Source: Thermohalobaculum sp951813525
Lineage (GTDB): Bacteria > Pseudomonadota > Alphaproteobacteria > Rhodobacterales > Rhodobacteraceae
NCBI GenBank assembly: GCA_951813525.2
Contig: CATOTJ020000002.1
Coordinates: 1,736,001 to 1,800,000, forward strand
Direction of reading: 5' to 3'
Length of the DNA stretch: 64,000 nt
Shown here: in pieces, positions 1 to 8,591 of the stretch
Layout of the letters: the number at the start of each line of letters is the position of its first letter
Position numbering within the stretch: position 1 is the stretch's first letter
Program-made: the position numbers and the translations under genes
Notes under the pieces: generated by a model
Told to the model about the DNA's origin: nothing
Seen by the model: only the letters and a program-made list of their open reading frames with translations
The model's database searches: none

Positions 1-215
1 GACAACATGCCGTTGATGGCCGCCTCGATCAGCTTTTGTTCGTCGACTTCTTCGACATAGGATCCGCGCACACGTTCAAAGATCTCTCCGAAAAGATCGA
101 GATACTCGTAGGTTGTGCGCGCCTTGTTGTCCTGGGCCGTCGATGTGGAGACCAGCATCGGGACCATCGCCCCGAGTGCCGCGCCTGTCATAAGTGCCGT
201 GATTGTCTTGCGCAT
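1..215 (-). CDS. ctpA: Carboxyl-terminal processing protease (S41 family), N-terminal fragment
   Basis: Only the first 71 codons lie in the window; the gene runs off its left edge. The product starts with a signal peptide (MRKTITALMTGAALGAMV, cleavage probably after STSTAQ), followed by YLDLFGEIFERVRGSYVEE, the helical segment that precedes the PDZ domain in S41 C-terminal processing proteases. The PDZ and catalytic Ser/Lys parts are outside. The start codon overlaps the stop of the upstream EnvC-type gene by one base (TAATG), which points to translational coupling. The envC-ctpA order is common in alphaproteobacteria and links a periplasmic protease to murein hydrolase control. The family call rests on the N-terminus and on context only. 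Confidence 0.8.
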   Translation of the reverse strand, partial: MRKTITALMTGAALGAMVPMLVSTSTAQDNKARTTYEYLDLFGEIFERVRGSYVEEVDEQKLIEAAINGML

Positions 216-1384
216 TATCCGCCGCTTCCCTTCCTGGTCAAATCGAACCATGGCGCGGGGTCAATCGCCGCGCCGTTTCTTCTAAGTTCGATATAGAGCT
301 TTTCTGCCGCGATCTGATCACGATCTGCGGAGGCTTCAAGTAAAAAGTCTTCCGAGGCGGGAATCGGCCCGCCAAGATCCCCCAACCGTTCCCCTGCGAG
401 CACGGTTTCACCAACATCCCGGTCGACCCGGGAAAGACCCGCCATCACGATCAGGGTGCCCTTTTCCGGTTCCAGCACAATGACCTGGCCATAATCGATC
501 AGCGGACCTGCATAGCGCACGGTCCCGTCCCACGGCGCCGTGACCTGCGCATAGGCCGGTGCAGCGATTGTGAGGCCCTGTCCTTCCCGGCCCCAGGGGT
601 CGTTCTGACCGAAGGTTGCGGTTACCTCACCCGCAACAGGCAAGGCAATCAGTCCGCGGGCTTCGGTAAAGCTGACAGCCGGTTTGGCGGCGGCATTGGA
701 CGCAGCTTTCAGGGTTTTCGCCAGGGCCGAGAGCGTGCGGGCCTTGCGCGAAGCGGCCTTGGCTTGCTCGGCCAGTTCTTTTCGGTTGGGCAGATCGCGG
801 CTTCGTTTTCGGCGCACCGCCCGGATCGTAATGGCGCGCAGTTCCTGCAACGCCGCGAGAGCGCCCTTGACCTCGACCCTGGCAGCGTCCTGTTCCGAGC
901 GCAGGCGTCTGAGCTGTTCAACGCGCAACCGAAAGGCCGTCACGCGCTGGTCAATCAACGGCAGAATTTCGGCCATCAGCCCGGCACTGCGGGCGGCCGA
1001 GACCGGGCCGGTCGGGTGGACCAGCAGGGCCGACCGGGGCGCCTGCGCGATGGATTGCAGGGCCGCCGTCAGCTTTTCGAGGCGCGCACGGTCAGCAGCA
1101 ACGGTCTTCTTGGTCGCTGCCTCGGTCGCCGCCAGACGGCGAAGGCCGGCGCGATAGGCCGCAAGCGCAACTTCATGCGCAGTGACGGCCTTTGAAAGGG
1201 CGGCAAGCCGGGCCTTGCCTCCGCCAGCTTTGGTCAATGCATCGGCGGCCCGGTCCAGCAGTGTCTTGGCCCGGGCGATTTCCGGGATGTCCTGCGCCAT
1301 CGCAAAGGCCGGAGCGGCCAGCATCGACAGCGCAAGAACGGCGCGCCAAAGGGATGAGCGTATCTTGGCGCAGACTGGCTTCAT
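215..1384 (-). CDS. EnvC-type murein hydrolase activator (degenerate LytM/M23 domain)
   Basis: A 389-residue exported protein: signal peptide (about residues 1-31, ending APAFAMAQ), a long Ala/Arg/Glu-rich coiled-coil region (about 35-230) and a C-terminal LytM/peptidase M23 fold (about 245-385). The M23 metal ligands are absent: the usual HxxxD site reads GREGQGLTI and the HxH region has no histidines (VMAGLSRV). It should therefore activate amidases, as EnvC does, and not cut peptidoglycan itself. The ATG at 1384 overlaps the gpmI stop by 4 bases (ATGA). An in-frame extension to 1612 lies wholly inside gpmI and was rejected. The next gene downstream is the CtpA-type protease. Confidence 0.85.
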   Translation of the reverse strand: MKPVCAKIRSSLWRAVLALSMLAAPAFAMAQDIPEIARAKTLLDRAADALTKAGGGKARLAALSKAVTAHEVALAAYRAGLRRLAATEAATKKTVAADRARLEKLTAALQSIAQAPRSALLVHPTGPVSAARSAGLMAEILPLIDQRVTAFRLRVEQLRRLRSEQDAARVEVKGALAALQELRAITIRAVRRKRSRDLPNRKELAEQAKAASRKARTLSALAKTLKAASNAAAKPAVSFTEARGLIALPVAGEVTATFGQNDPWGREGQGLTIAAPAYAQVTAPWDGTVRYAGPLIDYGQVIVLEPEKGTLIVMAGLSRVDRDVGETVLAGERLGDLGGPIPASEDFLLEASADRDQIAAEKLYIELRRNGAAIDPAPWFDLTRKGSGG

Positions 1385-2934
1385 GCCCGAGCGCTTCCTT
1401 CGGGCCTGCGCAGCAGCGACCGCCCGGTCATCTCGGCGGGCTGATCCAGATCCATCAAGTGCAGGATGGTCGGTGCAAGATCGCCCAATCGGCCGTCGAC
1501 CAGCGCGCAATCGAGCGATTGATCGCCGTATTGCACAAGAATGACAGGTACGGGATTGGTGGTGTGCGCTGTGTGGGGGCCGCCGGTTTCCGGATCGGCC
1601 ATAAGCTCGCAATTGCCATGGTCGGCAGTGACGATCATGGCCCCGCCTGTTTCTTCGAGCGCCGTCAACGCCTGGCCGAGACCCTCGTCCACGGCTTCGC
1701 AGGCAGTAATTGCCGCCGCCAGGCTGCCGGTGTGCCCAACCATGTCCGGGTTCGCAAAATTCACCACGATCAAATCATACCGCGCCCGGATCGCGTCGGC
1801 CAGCTTATCAGCAACTTCACCAGCGGACATCTCGGGTTGCAGATCATAGGTCCGCACTTTCGGTGACGGCGCCATATGTCGATCCTCGCCGGGGTCAGGA
1901 TCTTCGATGCCGCCGTTCAGGAAAAACGTAACGTGTGGATACTTTTCGGTTTCTGCCAAGCGAAACTGGGTTTTGCGCTGGATCGCCATCCACTCGCCCA
2001 ACGTATTGATGATTTCCTGGGGCGGAAACATTGCCGGCATCCACTGGTCGAGTTGCTCGGAATAGCTGACCATGCCCAGTGTCGCGCCCAGCACCGGGCG
2101 GTCAGAGGCATCAAATCCGTCAAAAGCCGGGTCCAGAAAGGCGCCCAATATCTCGCGCATCCGGTCCGCCCGAAAATTGGCCGCGATCAAACCGTCGCCA
2201 TCCATGATGCCGGGGAAGCCGCCGATATTGACCGGTTCGATGAACTCGTCAGTAACTTCGGCTTCATAGGACGCCTTGATGGCATCGACCGGGGCGGTAT
2301 GTGCTGCGCCTTCGCCGTCGGCAAGCAGACGGAACGCTTTTTCAACCCGTTGCCACCGCTTGTCCCGGTCCATCGCATAAAAGCGGCCACAAACGGTCGC
2401 GACGCGCACGCCGTCCATCGCGTGGGTGTCGTTCAACAAGACCTGCATCGCATCGGCGCCAGAGGTCGGGCCAACGTCGCGACCATCCATGAAGGCATGA
2501 ATTGCAACGGCAATGCCCGCGCCCGAAAGCACCCGGGCCAGCATAGCGATATGGCGCTGATGGGAATGAACGCCGCCCGGCGAAATCAGGCCCATGATAT
2601 GGGCGGTGCCGCCTGTTGCCTTCATTCTGGTCATAAACTCGAACAGGGCAGGGTTTGAAAAGAAGCTGCCATCTTCAATGGCGCTGTTAATGCGGGGAAG
2701 GTCCATCCAGACAATCCGCCCAGCACCGATATTCGTGTGCCCGACCTCGGAATTGCCCATCTGGCCGGGGGGCAGGCCGACATCCTCGCCGCTGGCCGAC
2801 AATTGTGCGCTCGGCCCCTCGGCCCAAAGCCGGTCGAAATTCGGTGTTCGAGCCAAGGCGGGCGCATTATCGGCGGTTTCGTCGCGCAGACCCCAGCCAT
2901 CCAGGATGCATAGGACGACGGGTTTAAGGGGCAT
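1381..2934 (-). CDS. gpmI: 2,3-bisphosphoglycerate-independent phosphoglycerate mutase
   Basis: Interconverts 3- and 2-phosphoglycerate in glycolysis and gluconeogenesis as a Mn-dependent cytosolic enzyme. The 517 residues match the family length. Visible are the N-terminal metal motif ILDGWG (Asp12) and the phosphoserine-intermediate motif QMGNSEVGHTNIGAGR with the nucleophile at Ser62. The C-terminal alkaline-phosphatase-like metal sites show as NFANPDMVGHTG and TADHGNCE. The start has a GGGAG ribosome-binding site about 8 bases upstream. The stop overlaps the EnvC-type start, so gpmI, envC and ctpA form one minus-strand operon, probably downstream of rsfS-rlmH. Confidence 0.97.
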   Translation of the reverse strand: MPLKPVVLCILDGWGLRDETADNAPALARTPNFDRLWAEGPSAQLSASGEDVGLPPGQMGNSEVGHTNIGAGRIVWMDLPRINSAIEDGSFFSNPALFEFMTRMKATGGTAHIMGLISPGGVHSHQRHIAMLARVLSGAGIAVAIHAFMDGRDVGPTSGADAMQVLLNDTHAMDGVRVATVCGRFYAMDRDKRWQRVEKAFRLLADGEGAAHTAPVDAIKASYEAEVTDEFIEPVNIGGFPGIMDGDGLIAANFRADRMREILGAFLDPAFDGFDASDRPVLGATLGMVSYSEQLDQWMPAMFPPQEIINTLGEWMAIQRKTQFRLAETEKYPHVTFFLNGGIEDPDPGEDRHMAPSPKVRTYDLQPEMSAGEVADKLADAIRARYDLIVVNFANPDMVGHTGSLAAAITACEAVDEGLGQALTALEETGGAMIVTADHGNCELMADPETGGPHTAHTTNPVPVILVQYGDQSLDCALVDGRLGDLAPTILHLMDLDQPAEMTGRSLLRRPEGSARA

Positions 2935-3109
2935 GTGCGGTCTCCCGGCTCGATGATGTGGCGCTCGTTCGTGTGGGCAGGCTTTTAATCATGCCCAGCA
3001 CCTGCCACCAAGCTCAGATCGCCATACAATTCAGAAATCGAAGATCCAGTGCCCCACAGTCATGCGCGCATGGGGCGGCGCGCCTTTGGCGACCCGATCC
3101 GGCCCTGAA

Positions 3110-3580
3110 CTAAGCCCGGTGATAGGGTGTTCCGGCCAGGATCGATATCGCACGATACATCTGTTCGGCCAGCATGACACGGGCCAGCATATGCGGCCAG
3201 ACCATGGGGCCAAACGACAGCCGGTATCCGGTGGCAGAACGGACACTGTCGTCATGCCCGTCGGCGCCGCCGATCAGAAAAACAATGCTGGGGGCGCCGC
3301 CATCGCGTTCGCGCGCAATCAGTTTTGCGAACTCGCCAGATGTCAGGGCGTCGCCACGCTCGTCCAGCGCGATCGCGGTCGCGCCGGGCGGAATCGTGTC
3401 GAGCAGGCGCGCTGATTGCGTGTGCTGATCGCGGGCTTTGCGCTCATCGATCTCGATCAGCTCGACCGGTCCCAGGGCAAGCGGGCGCCCGGCCTTTCCG
3501 GCCCGTTTCAGATAGTCATCGGTCAGCGATTTTTCGGCACCGGATTTCATCCGCCCGACGGCCGCAATGGTCAACTTCAA
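3110..3580 (-). CDS. rlmH: 23S rRNA (pseudouridine1915-N3)-methyltransferase
   Basis: SPOUT-class methyltransferase that methylates pseudouridine 1915 in helix 69 of 23S rRNA. The 156 residues are typical of the family. The knot is visible as IVFLIGGADGH (SAM-binding loop) and, near the C-terminus, the signature HMLARVMLAEQMYRA followed by the short tail PYHRA. The start codon is TTG, 7 bases after the rsfS stop; no ATG fits the conserved N-terminus KLTIAAVGRMK. The close spacing indicates co-transcription with rsfS. Confidence 0.95.
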   Translation of the reverse strand: MKLTIAAVGRMKSGAEKSLTDDYLKRAGKAGRPLALGPVELIEIDERKARDQHTQSARLLDTIPPGATAIALDERGDALTSGEFAKLIARERDGGAPSIVFLIGGADGHDDSVRSATGYRLSFGPMVWPHMLARVMLAEQMYRAISILAGTPYHRA

Positions 3581-3587
3581 AGCTGTA

Positions 3588-4004
3588 TCAGGCCTCTGCC
3601 CGGGCTGTAGCGTCGGGCGTCGTCAGCCACATCTTCTCCAGCTGGTAGAAGTCACGGACTTCCGGGCGGAATATATGGACGATAACATCGCCTGCATCGA
3701 TCAGCACCCAATCGGCCGCGTCTTTGCCTTCATGCCGGGCAATAACGCCGCCGTCATGCTTCAAACGGTCAATCAGTTTTTCCGATACGGCCGAGACATG
3801 TCGGGTCGAGCGCCCGGAGGCGACTACCATAAGATCTGCTTCGGAAGACTTTCCCGCCAGTTCGATCGACACAATGTCGGTCGCGCCGTCGTCATCCAAC
3901 GATGAGAGGATCAGGGTGTGGAGAGCTTCGCTCCCCAATTTGCCGGCCTTGCCTTTAGTGGTCTGTGCCGACGTCTGGACGCGCTGTGCATCCGCAACTG
4001 CCAA
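3588..4004 (-). CDS. rsfS: Ribosome silencing factor RsfS (Iojap family)
   Basis: Binds ribosomal protein L14 and blocks subunit joining in stationary phase. The conserved core is visible: SLDDDGATDIVSIEL, DLMVVASGRSTRHV, then DWVLIDAGDVIVHIFRP and the C-terminal RDFYQLEKMW. A 28-residue N-terminal stretch precedes the core. No ATG or GTG is available: this start is TTG at 4004, but a GAGGAG Shine-Dalgarno (4020-4025) sits 6 bases from an in-frame CTG at 4011-4013, which may be the true start. The nadD gene that often precedes rsfS in alphaproteobacteria is absent here; a TetR gene lies upstream instead. Confidence 0.93.
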   Translation of the reverse strand: MAVADAQRVQTSAQTTKGKAGKLGSEALHTLILSSLDDDGATDIVSIELAGKSSEADLMVVASGRSTRHVSAVSEKLIDRLKHDGGVIARHEGKDAADWVLIDAGDVIVHIFRPEVRDFYQLEKMWLTTPDATARAEA

Positions 4005-4157
4005 TTCGCTCAGAACGCTCTCCTCTACGGCCCAATTGCCCGGTCACCATTGACGGGATTTGTGGCCAGAACTGCGAAACTTAGAGGAATTTACATTCAT
4101 AACCTGCGTAAGACAATGGCATTACAGATATGGGACAATGCGTCCTTCTGCGCCCGG

Positions 4158-4709
4158 TCACGCAACAAGAACCAGCATCGGCAAACCATCCAGCGTCCGA
4201 TCAAAGGTCCCGGTGTCGCCGGTTGCAACGGCCATCATCATCGCGCCCTGCAGCATCGATACCATCGCCGTCGCGCCGGATCGGCGCTGATCAGCGCTGT
4301 TGCCGTCTTCGTTCGCCGCGACAAGCCAATCGACATTCGCCTGAAAGAAACCCGAAACCGCCTTTGCCAACCGATCCGGCAGCCCACCGCTTTCGGCACC
4401 AAGCATTCCGCAAAGGCAGATCCGATCGGCACCGCCAAGGGCCGCACGGTAAGTGGATTGCATCGCCAGGACCCGTTCGCTCCATCCATCGGGCGCCGCC
4501 ACCGTTTGTTTCAGCGCCTCAAAAAACCTCTGGCTGTAGCGCTCGACCAATGCCAGGCCCAGGTCTTCCTTCTGGCGGAAATGATAATGGACCGACGCGC
4601 TTTTGATCCCCAGGGCGTCGGCCAGGTCGCGAAAACTCACGGCGTGGTATCCGCGAAGGCGCATTTCAGCCTCGGCGGTATCAAGCAATTGGGATCGGGT
4701 ATCGGTCAT
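4158..4709 (-). CDS. TetR/AcrR family transcriptional regulator
   Basis: A 183-residue one-component repressor. The N-terminal helix-turn-helix reads VSFRDLADALGIKSASVHYHF followed by KEDLGLALVERY, a standard TetR DNA-binding domain; the C-terminal two thirds are the variable ligand domain. I chose the ATG at 4709 because GAGG lies 5 bases before it. An ATG at 4724 would add five residues, but its codon abuts the operator-like palindrome at 4724-4744. The gene is divergent from the glutathione S-transferase/cupin pair, so it probably represses both itself and that pair. The inducer is unknown. Confidence 0.9.
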   Translation of the reverse strand: MTDTRSQLLDTAEAEMRLRGYHAVSFRDLADALGIKSASVHYHFRQKEDLGLALVERYSQRFFEALKQTVAAPDGWSERVLAMQSTYRAALGGADRICLCGMLGAESGGLPDRLAKAVSGFFQANVDWLVAANEDGNSADQRRSGATAMVSMLQGAMMMAVATGDTGTFDRTLDGLPMLVLVA

Positions 4710-4723
4710 CACGGCCTCGAGCA

Positions 4724-4797
4724 TCTACCTACCTATAGATAGGCTTGACGAATCTCTGTGGCAAGCGCATATAACGTCTACCTACTGATAGATAGAC
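4724..4797. promoter_or_regulatory. Two copies of a TetR-type operator palindrome in the divergent promoter
   Basis: Two related about 21-22 bp sites flank the divergent promoter: 4724-4744 (TCTACCTACCTATAGATAGG) and 4776-4797 (half-sites GTCTACCTAC and GATAGATAGAC, an imperfect dyad). Aligned without gaps they differ at only three of 21 positions. The first touches the alternative TetR start codon and the second ends 15 bases before the glutathione S-transferase start, so one repressor could control both directions. That the TetR protein binds here is inferred from position and symmetry. Confidence 0.7.
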
Positions 4798-4812
4798 AAA
4801 CGGAGCACTGCG

Positions 4813-5433
4813 ATGAAGATCTATGACTTTCCCGGTTTCCCGAACCCGCTTCGCGTCCGCATGGCATTGGCGGAAAAAGGCCTGACCGATCAGGTCGAAT
4901 TTGTTCAGGTCGATGTGCCTGCGGGCGAGCATCGCAGCGATGCCTTCCGCGCAAAAAACCCTGCGGCCGCTGTTCCCGTCCTGGAATTGGACGACGGCAC
5001 CACGATTGCTGAATGCACCGCAATTACCGAGTATCTGGACCAAAGCGCAGGTACCCCGTCGTTGACCGGACAGTCGGCGCGTGACCGCGCGGTTGTACAC
5101 ATGATGCAACGCCGGGCCGAAGCGGGTCTGCTGGATGCGGTCGGTGCCTATTTTCACCACGCAACGCCCGGATTGGGCCCCGATATCGAAACCTATCAAT
5201 GCGCTGAATGGGGCCAGCATCAGAAGGGCCGCGCGGTCGAGGGCATGCGCTATCTGGATGGGGTCCTGGCGCAACAACCCTATCTGGCGGGCGAGCAATT
5301 CTCGATGGCCGATATTACCGCCTTCGCGGGCCTGGCTTTTGCCGATTTTGCCGAGATCGAGGTTCCCGCGGACTGTACTCATCTGGCAGAGTGGCGGGGC
5401 AGAATTGCCGCGCGGCCGTCCGCCAGCGCCTAA
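4813..5433 (+). CDS. Glutathione S-transferase family protein
   Basis: A 206-residue cytosolic GST. The N-terminal thioredoxin-like domain (about 1-80) begins IYDFPGFPNPLRVRMALAEK and contains the cis-Pro region AAVPVLELDDG and the glutathione gamma-glutamyl site ECTAITEYLD. The C-terminal helical domain ends with the family motif FSMADITAFAGLAFADF. A GGAG ribosome-binding site precedes the ATG. It is 12 bases upstream of a cupin gene and divergent from a TetR repressor, which suggests inducible detoxification of an electrophile. The substrate cannot be read from the sequence. Confidence 0.93.
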   Translation: MKIYDFPGFPNPLRVRMALAEKGLTDQVEFVQVDVPAGEHRSDAFRAKNPAAAVPVLELDDGTTIAECTAITEYLDQSAGTPSLTGQSARDRAVVHMMQRRAEAGLLDAVGAYFHHATPGLGPDIETYQCAEWGQHQKGRAVEGMRYLDGVLAQQPYLAGEQFSMADITAFAGLAFADFAEIEVPADCTHLAEWRGRIAARPSASA

Positions 5434-5445
5434 AGGGAGACAGCC

Positions 5446-6126
5446 ATGGATCTGAACGCCAACTTCTCGGAGCGCGCCGTCGTACACGGCGCGCAAACCG
5501 AATGGGTGCCCTCGCCAATGGCGGGGGTCGACCGCCGGATGCTGGATCGCATCGGCGACGAAGTGGCGCGCGCCACGTCGATCGTTCGCTATGCTCCCGA
5601 AAGCAGCTTTAGCCCCCATATTCACACGGGCGGCGAGGAATTTCTGGTCCTGGAAGGTGTGTTCGAGGATGAGCACGGCGCGTTTCCCGCCGGGACGTAT
5701 ATACGCAACCCGCCGGAAAGTTCGCACACCCCCGGCTCGAAACCGGGCTGCACGATCTTCGTCAAACTCTGGCAGTTCGATCTGTCCGACCGAACCCATG
5801 TGCGCATCGACACGAATAAGGCGCGCTATCTGCCGGACCCGTTGCGGCCCGGGGTCTCGGTGTTACCGCTGTTTCACGATGCACGCGAAGATGTGGTGAT
5901 GGAGCTTTGGGCGTCGGGCGCCGAAGTGGCGTTGGAAGCGGCTGACGGATTGGAAGTGCTGGTCCTGGAAGGTGGTTTTTCCGAGGGCGGCGAGGATTTC
6001 GCACTGCAATCCTGGATGCGGCTGCCGCGGAACGCGGCTACACAGATCGTCACAGGGACCGGTGGTGCGCGTGTCTGGATCAAACGTAACCACCTGGCGG
6101 AAGAACCGGCGGCGCCGAAAACTTAG
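5446..6126 (+). CDS. Cupin-domain protein (ChrR-like double cupin)
   Basis: A 226-residue cytosolic protein with two cupin modules. The first (about 40-115) carries the metal-binding pattern SPHIHTGGEEFLVLEG and later PPESSHTPG; the second (about 140-215) has lost most ligands (LEVLVLEGGF). This resembles the ChrR cupin fold that senses singlet oxygen, but the N-terminal zinc/anti-sigma domain of true ChrR is missing and no ECF sigma gene is adjacent. A dioxygenase-like or sensor role is possible. It is probably co-transcribed with the GST (12-base gap, AGGGAG ribosome-binding site). Confidence 0.85.
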   Translation: MDLNANFSERAVVHGAQTEWVPSPMAGVDRRMLDRIGDEVARATSIVRYAPESSFSPHIHTGGEEFLVLEGVFEDEHGAFPAGTYIRNPPESSHTPGSKPGCTIFVKLWQFDLSDRTHVRIDTNKARYLPDPLRPGVSVLPLFHDAREDVVMELWASGAEVALEAADGLEVLVLEGGFSEGGEDFALQSWMRLPRNAATQIVTGTGGARVWIKRNHLAEEPAAPKT

Positions 6127-6166
6127 AGGCAGTCGGCTTACTGGCAACGCGCGGTCAGTCGGCGCC

Positions 6167-7312
6167 CTACTCCTCCGGCGTCACCACAAGGCCCAGTTTG
6201 ACGCCGGCCGCGTCCATTGTTTGGATGCACGCCGCAAGTTCGGCGCCACTCAGGTCCTGGCCGCCGCCGCCGCTGCCATATGGCTCGACCCGGACAGACT
6301 GGACAAAGCAGGAGTGCGCGCTGCCATCCTGGCCAGGGTAAAGATCATAAATGACCGAGCCTGGGGAGTAATTCTGGGTGGATTGGCATGTCAGCCGCCG
6401 CCGGTTTTGGTCGGTCGCGCCGATCAATATCGTCGTCGCATCGGCGTCCGGACGCGGGCAAAGGGCCAAGATTTCCTTCGCTGCAAAGCAGGGACAAGCC
6501 TCGCCTGCGTAGGTTCGCTTCAACCCTTCACATCCCGCGGCATCTCCATTCTGACAGGCAATGCGATAGAGGTGGCCAGCCTTGAGCGTGTCTTTCTTGA
6601 CGTCCTGGCCGTCCTCATAGGCTGCTGCCGCGGCCAAACACGCGTCCTCGTCGCCATAGCTGCAGGCAAGCCCGGTGTACCGAACTGCCTCGTCCATCGA
6701 TTCCTCGACGGCTGAACCTGTGAGATGCATCTCGGCCAGGTTCGAGCAAGCCAGTGCATCGAAACTCTCGCAGGCGGATTTGAAGAGCGCCGCCGCTTTT
6801 ACGGGGTCCTCGTCAACGCCCATGCCGAGCCAATAAATCTCGCCAAGACCGGTGCAGCCCTTGGTTTTTTGTCCGTCGCAGGCCGAAGTCAGCGCGGCCC
6901 TGGCTTTGGAAAAGTCTGCCTCGACATCCTCGCCTTCCAGATAGATCCGTCCAATCCAGGCGCAAGCGTCTAACTCGCTTAGATCGCAGGCTTTTTCCAG
7001 AAAGGAGATCGATTTGGCGGTGTCCTTTGTGGTCCCCCAATGGCCCTCGTCCATGGAATGCCAGATGCCGAGATTGTAACAGGCATTGCCACCGCCGGCA
7101 TCACAGGCCATCGTAAAATATCGCAGCGCCTCAGCATCGTCTTGCTCGACGCCTTCGCCGGACTTGTAGGCGAAACTCAGGTCATCACAGCTCTGCGCAT
7201 CACCTGCCTCGCATTTGGCACGCCATTCTTCGATCTCGGATGCCATCGCCATCGGCGTGGTCAGCAAACAGAACGAGAGGGCGGTCAGCCACGTTTTTAC
7301 AGCCTTTCTCAT
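6167..7312 (-). CDS. Secreted Cys-rich Sel1-repeat protein
   Basis: A 381-residue exported protein with a signal peptide (about 1-25, TTPMAMAS). Roughly six Sel1-type repeats follow (about 30-270), with helices such as DAEALRYFTMACDAGGGNACYNLG; each repeat carries regularly spaced Cys pairs, as in HcpA-type beta-lactamase-like Sel1 proteins. A different Cys-containing C-terminal segment (about 280-375; CPCFAAKEI, CQSTQNYSPGSV) probably forms a separate disulfide-linked domain. The gene converges with the cupin gene, leaving 40 bases between them. Function is unknown; Sel1 proteins usually act as periplasmic interaction scaffolds. Confidence 0.8.
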   Translation of the reverse strand: MRKAVKTWLTALSFCLLTTPMAMASEIEEWRAKCEAGDAQSCDDLSFAYKSGEGVEQDDAEALRYFTMACDAGGGNACYNLGIWHSMDEGHWGTTKDTAKSISFLEKACDLSELDACAWIGRIYLEGEDVEADFSKARAALTSACDGQKTKGCTGLGEIYWLGMGVDEDPVKAAALFKSACESFDALACSNLAEMHLTGSAVEESMDEAVRYTGLACSYGDEDACLAAAAAYEDGQDVKKDTLKAGHLYRIACQNGDAAGCEGLKRTYAGEACPCFAAKEILALCPRPDADATTILIGATDQNRRRLTCQSTQNYSPGSVIYDLYPGQDGSAHSCFVQSVRVEPYGSGGGGQDLSGAELAACIQTMDAAGVKLGLVVTPEE

Positions 7313-7509
7313 CGCTCAAACCCCTTGTTCGCCAAGTTCCGTTCCTGCCTACGATGCAAGTCGAACGAAAGAGAAGAAAAATTTGGCCGTACATGGTGGC
7401 GGAATGACGGGCGTTGACCGCCAGGTTTGAACTCAGAATAAGAATTCCGGGCCCTAGGGGCGGCGCCTGCCCGGAGCCCGGTCAGATAATCGCCAACAAC
7501 GCAGTGGAA

Positions 7510-8388
7510 TTACCGGTTGCCGCGCACCAGATTCTCATAGTCCTGGGCGATATCGCGGGTCAGGGCGCCGACTTCGAAATTATAGTCGCCAATCTGGCCT
7601 ACCGGCGTGACTTCCGCAGCGGTGCCGGTCAACCAGCATTGCTCGAAGCTTTCCATCTCGTTCGGCATGATATGGCGTTCGTGGATGGTCACGCCGCGCT
7701 CGCGCAGCATGCCCATGACCGTCTGGCGGGTGATGCCGTCCAGAAAGCAATCAGGCGTGGGTGAGTGCACTTCACCGTCCTTCACGAAGAAAATGTTGGC
7801 GCCGGTGGCCTCGGCGACATAGCCGCGATAGTCCATCATCAGAGCGTCCGAGCATCCTTTGGCCTCGGCGGCGTGCTTGGACATGGTGCAGATCATGTAG
7901 AGACCGGCGGCCTTGGCCTTGCAGGGAATTGTCTCCGGGCTGGGACGTTTCCATTTCGAGATGTCGAGTTTGGCACCCTTCATCTTTGCATCGCCGTAAT
8001 AGGCGCCCCATTCCCAGACGGCGACCCCCAGATGGATCGGGTTGCCAGCCGAAGCGACCCCCATATCTGGCCCGGCGCCGCGCCATGCGACGGCGCGGAC
8101 ATAGGCGTCGGTCAGACCGTTGGCTTTCAGCGCCTCATACTTGGCCGCCTCGATCTCGTCGACGGTGTAGGGAATTGGAACATCCAGTTGGCGCCCGCTT
8201 TCCAGCAGGCGCTCGGAATGCTTTCGGCTCTCGAAAATCGTGCCGCCATAGGCGCGCTCGCCCTCGAAAACCGACGATGCATAGTGCACCGCATGGGTCA
8301 GGAGATGTACATTTGCGGCGCGCCAGTCCACCAACTGGCCATCCAGCCAGATACTGCCATCGCGGTCGTCATATGCGCCTTCAGCCAT
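7510..8388 (-). CDS. ilvE: Branched-chain amino acid aminotransferase
   Basis: PLP fold-type IV transaminase for the last step of Val, Ile and Leu synthesis and the first step of their breakdown. 292 residues. The PLP lysine is Lys159 in CKAKAAGLY, and other family motifs are HAVHYASSVFEGERAY, AEATGANIFFV, LDGITRQTV and the C-terminal TGTAAEVTPVG. AGGAGAG lies just upstream of the ATG. It is divergent from the petP/petR-like pair, an arrangement common in Rhodobacteraceae. Confidence 0.95.
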   Translation of the reverse strand: MAEGAYDDRDGSIWLDGQLVDWRAANVHLLTHAVHYASSVFEGERAYGGTIFESRKHSERLLESGRQLDVPIPYTVDEIEAAKYEALKANGLTDAYVRAVAWRGAGPDMGVASAGNPIHLGVAVWEWGAYYGDAKMKGAKLDISKWKRPSPETIPCKAKAAGLYMICTMSKHAAEAKGCSDALMMDYRGYVAEATGANIFFVKDGEVHSPTPDCFLDGITRQTVMGMLRERGVTIHERHIMPNEMESFEQCWLTGTAAEVTPVGQIGDYNFEVGALTRDIAQDYENLVRGNR

Positions 8389-8499
8389 GTCTCTCTCCTG
8401 CGCGGGTCCTCACCCGCGTCCGATTATTACGTTTTCGAGTGCTGGGCCGACCGAATCTTACGCTCAACCCGTTATCCGGCTAACATCGGGCTTGAGATG

Positions 8500-8516
8500 T
8501 GTCAACAACACTGACA
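8500..8516. promoter_or_regulatory. Inverted repeat upstream of petP (possible MarR operator)
   Basis: TGTCA and TGACA half-sites are separated by 7 bases, about 75 bases before the MarR-type start. Position and dyad symmetry would suit autoregulation, but 5-base arms can arise by chance. Confidence 0.25.
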
Positions 8517-8591
8517 TAATTCGTGACCGAAGCAGCGAACCGGTGCCTGCGGCGGCGACAGTTGCCGCAAGGCCGAACAGAGAGGACGCCA

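Noticed and set aside
4729..5799. A 356-codon open frame on the minus strand across the GST and cupin genes
   Set aside because: It is antisense to two genes with clear family motifs, and its own translation shows no domain; a typical GC-rich shadow frame.
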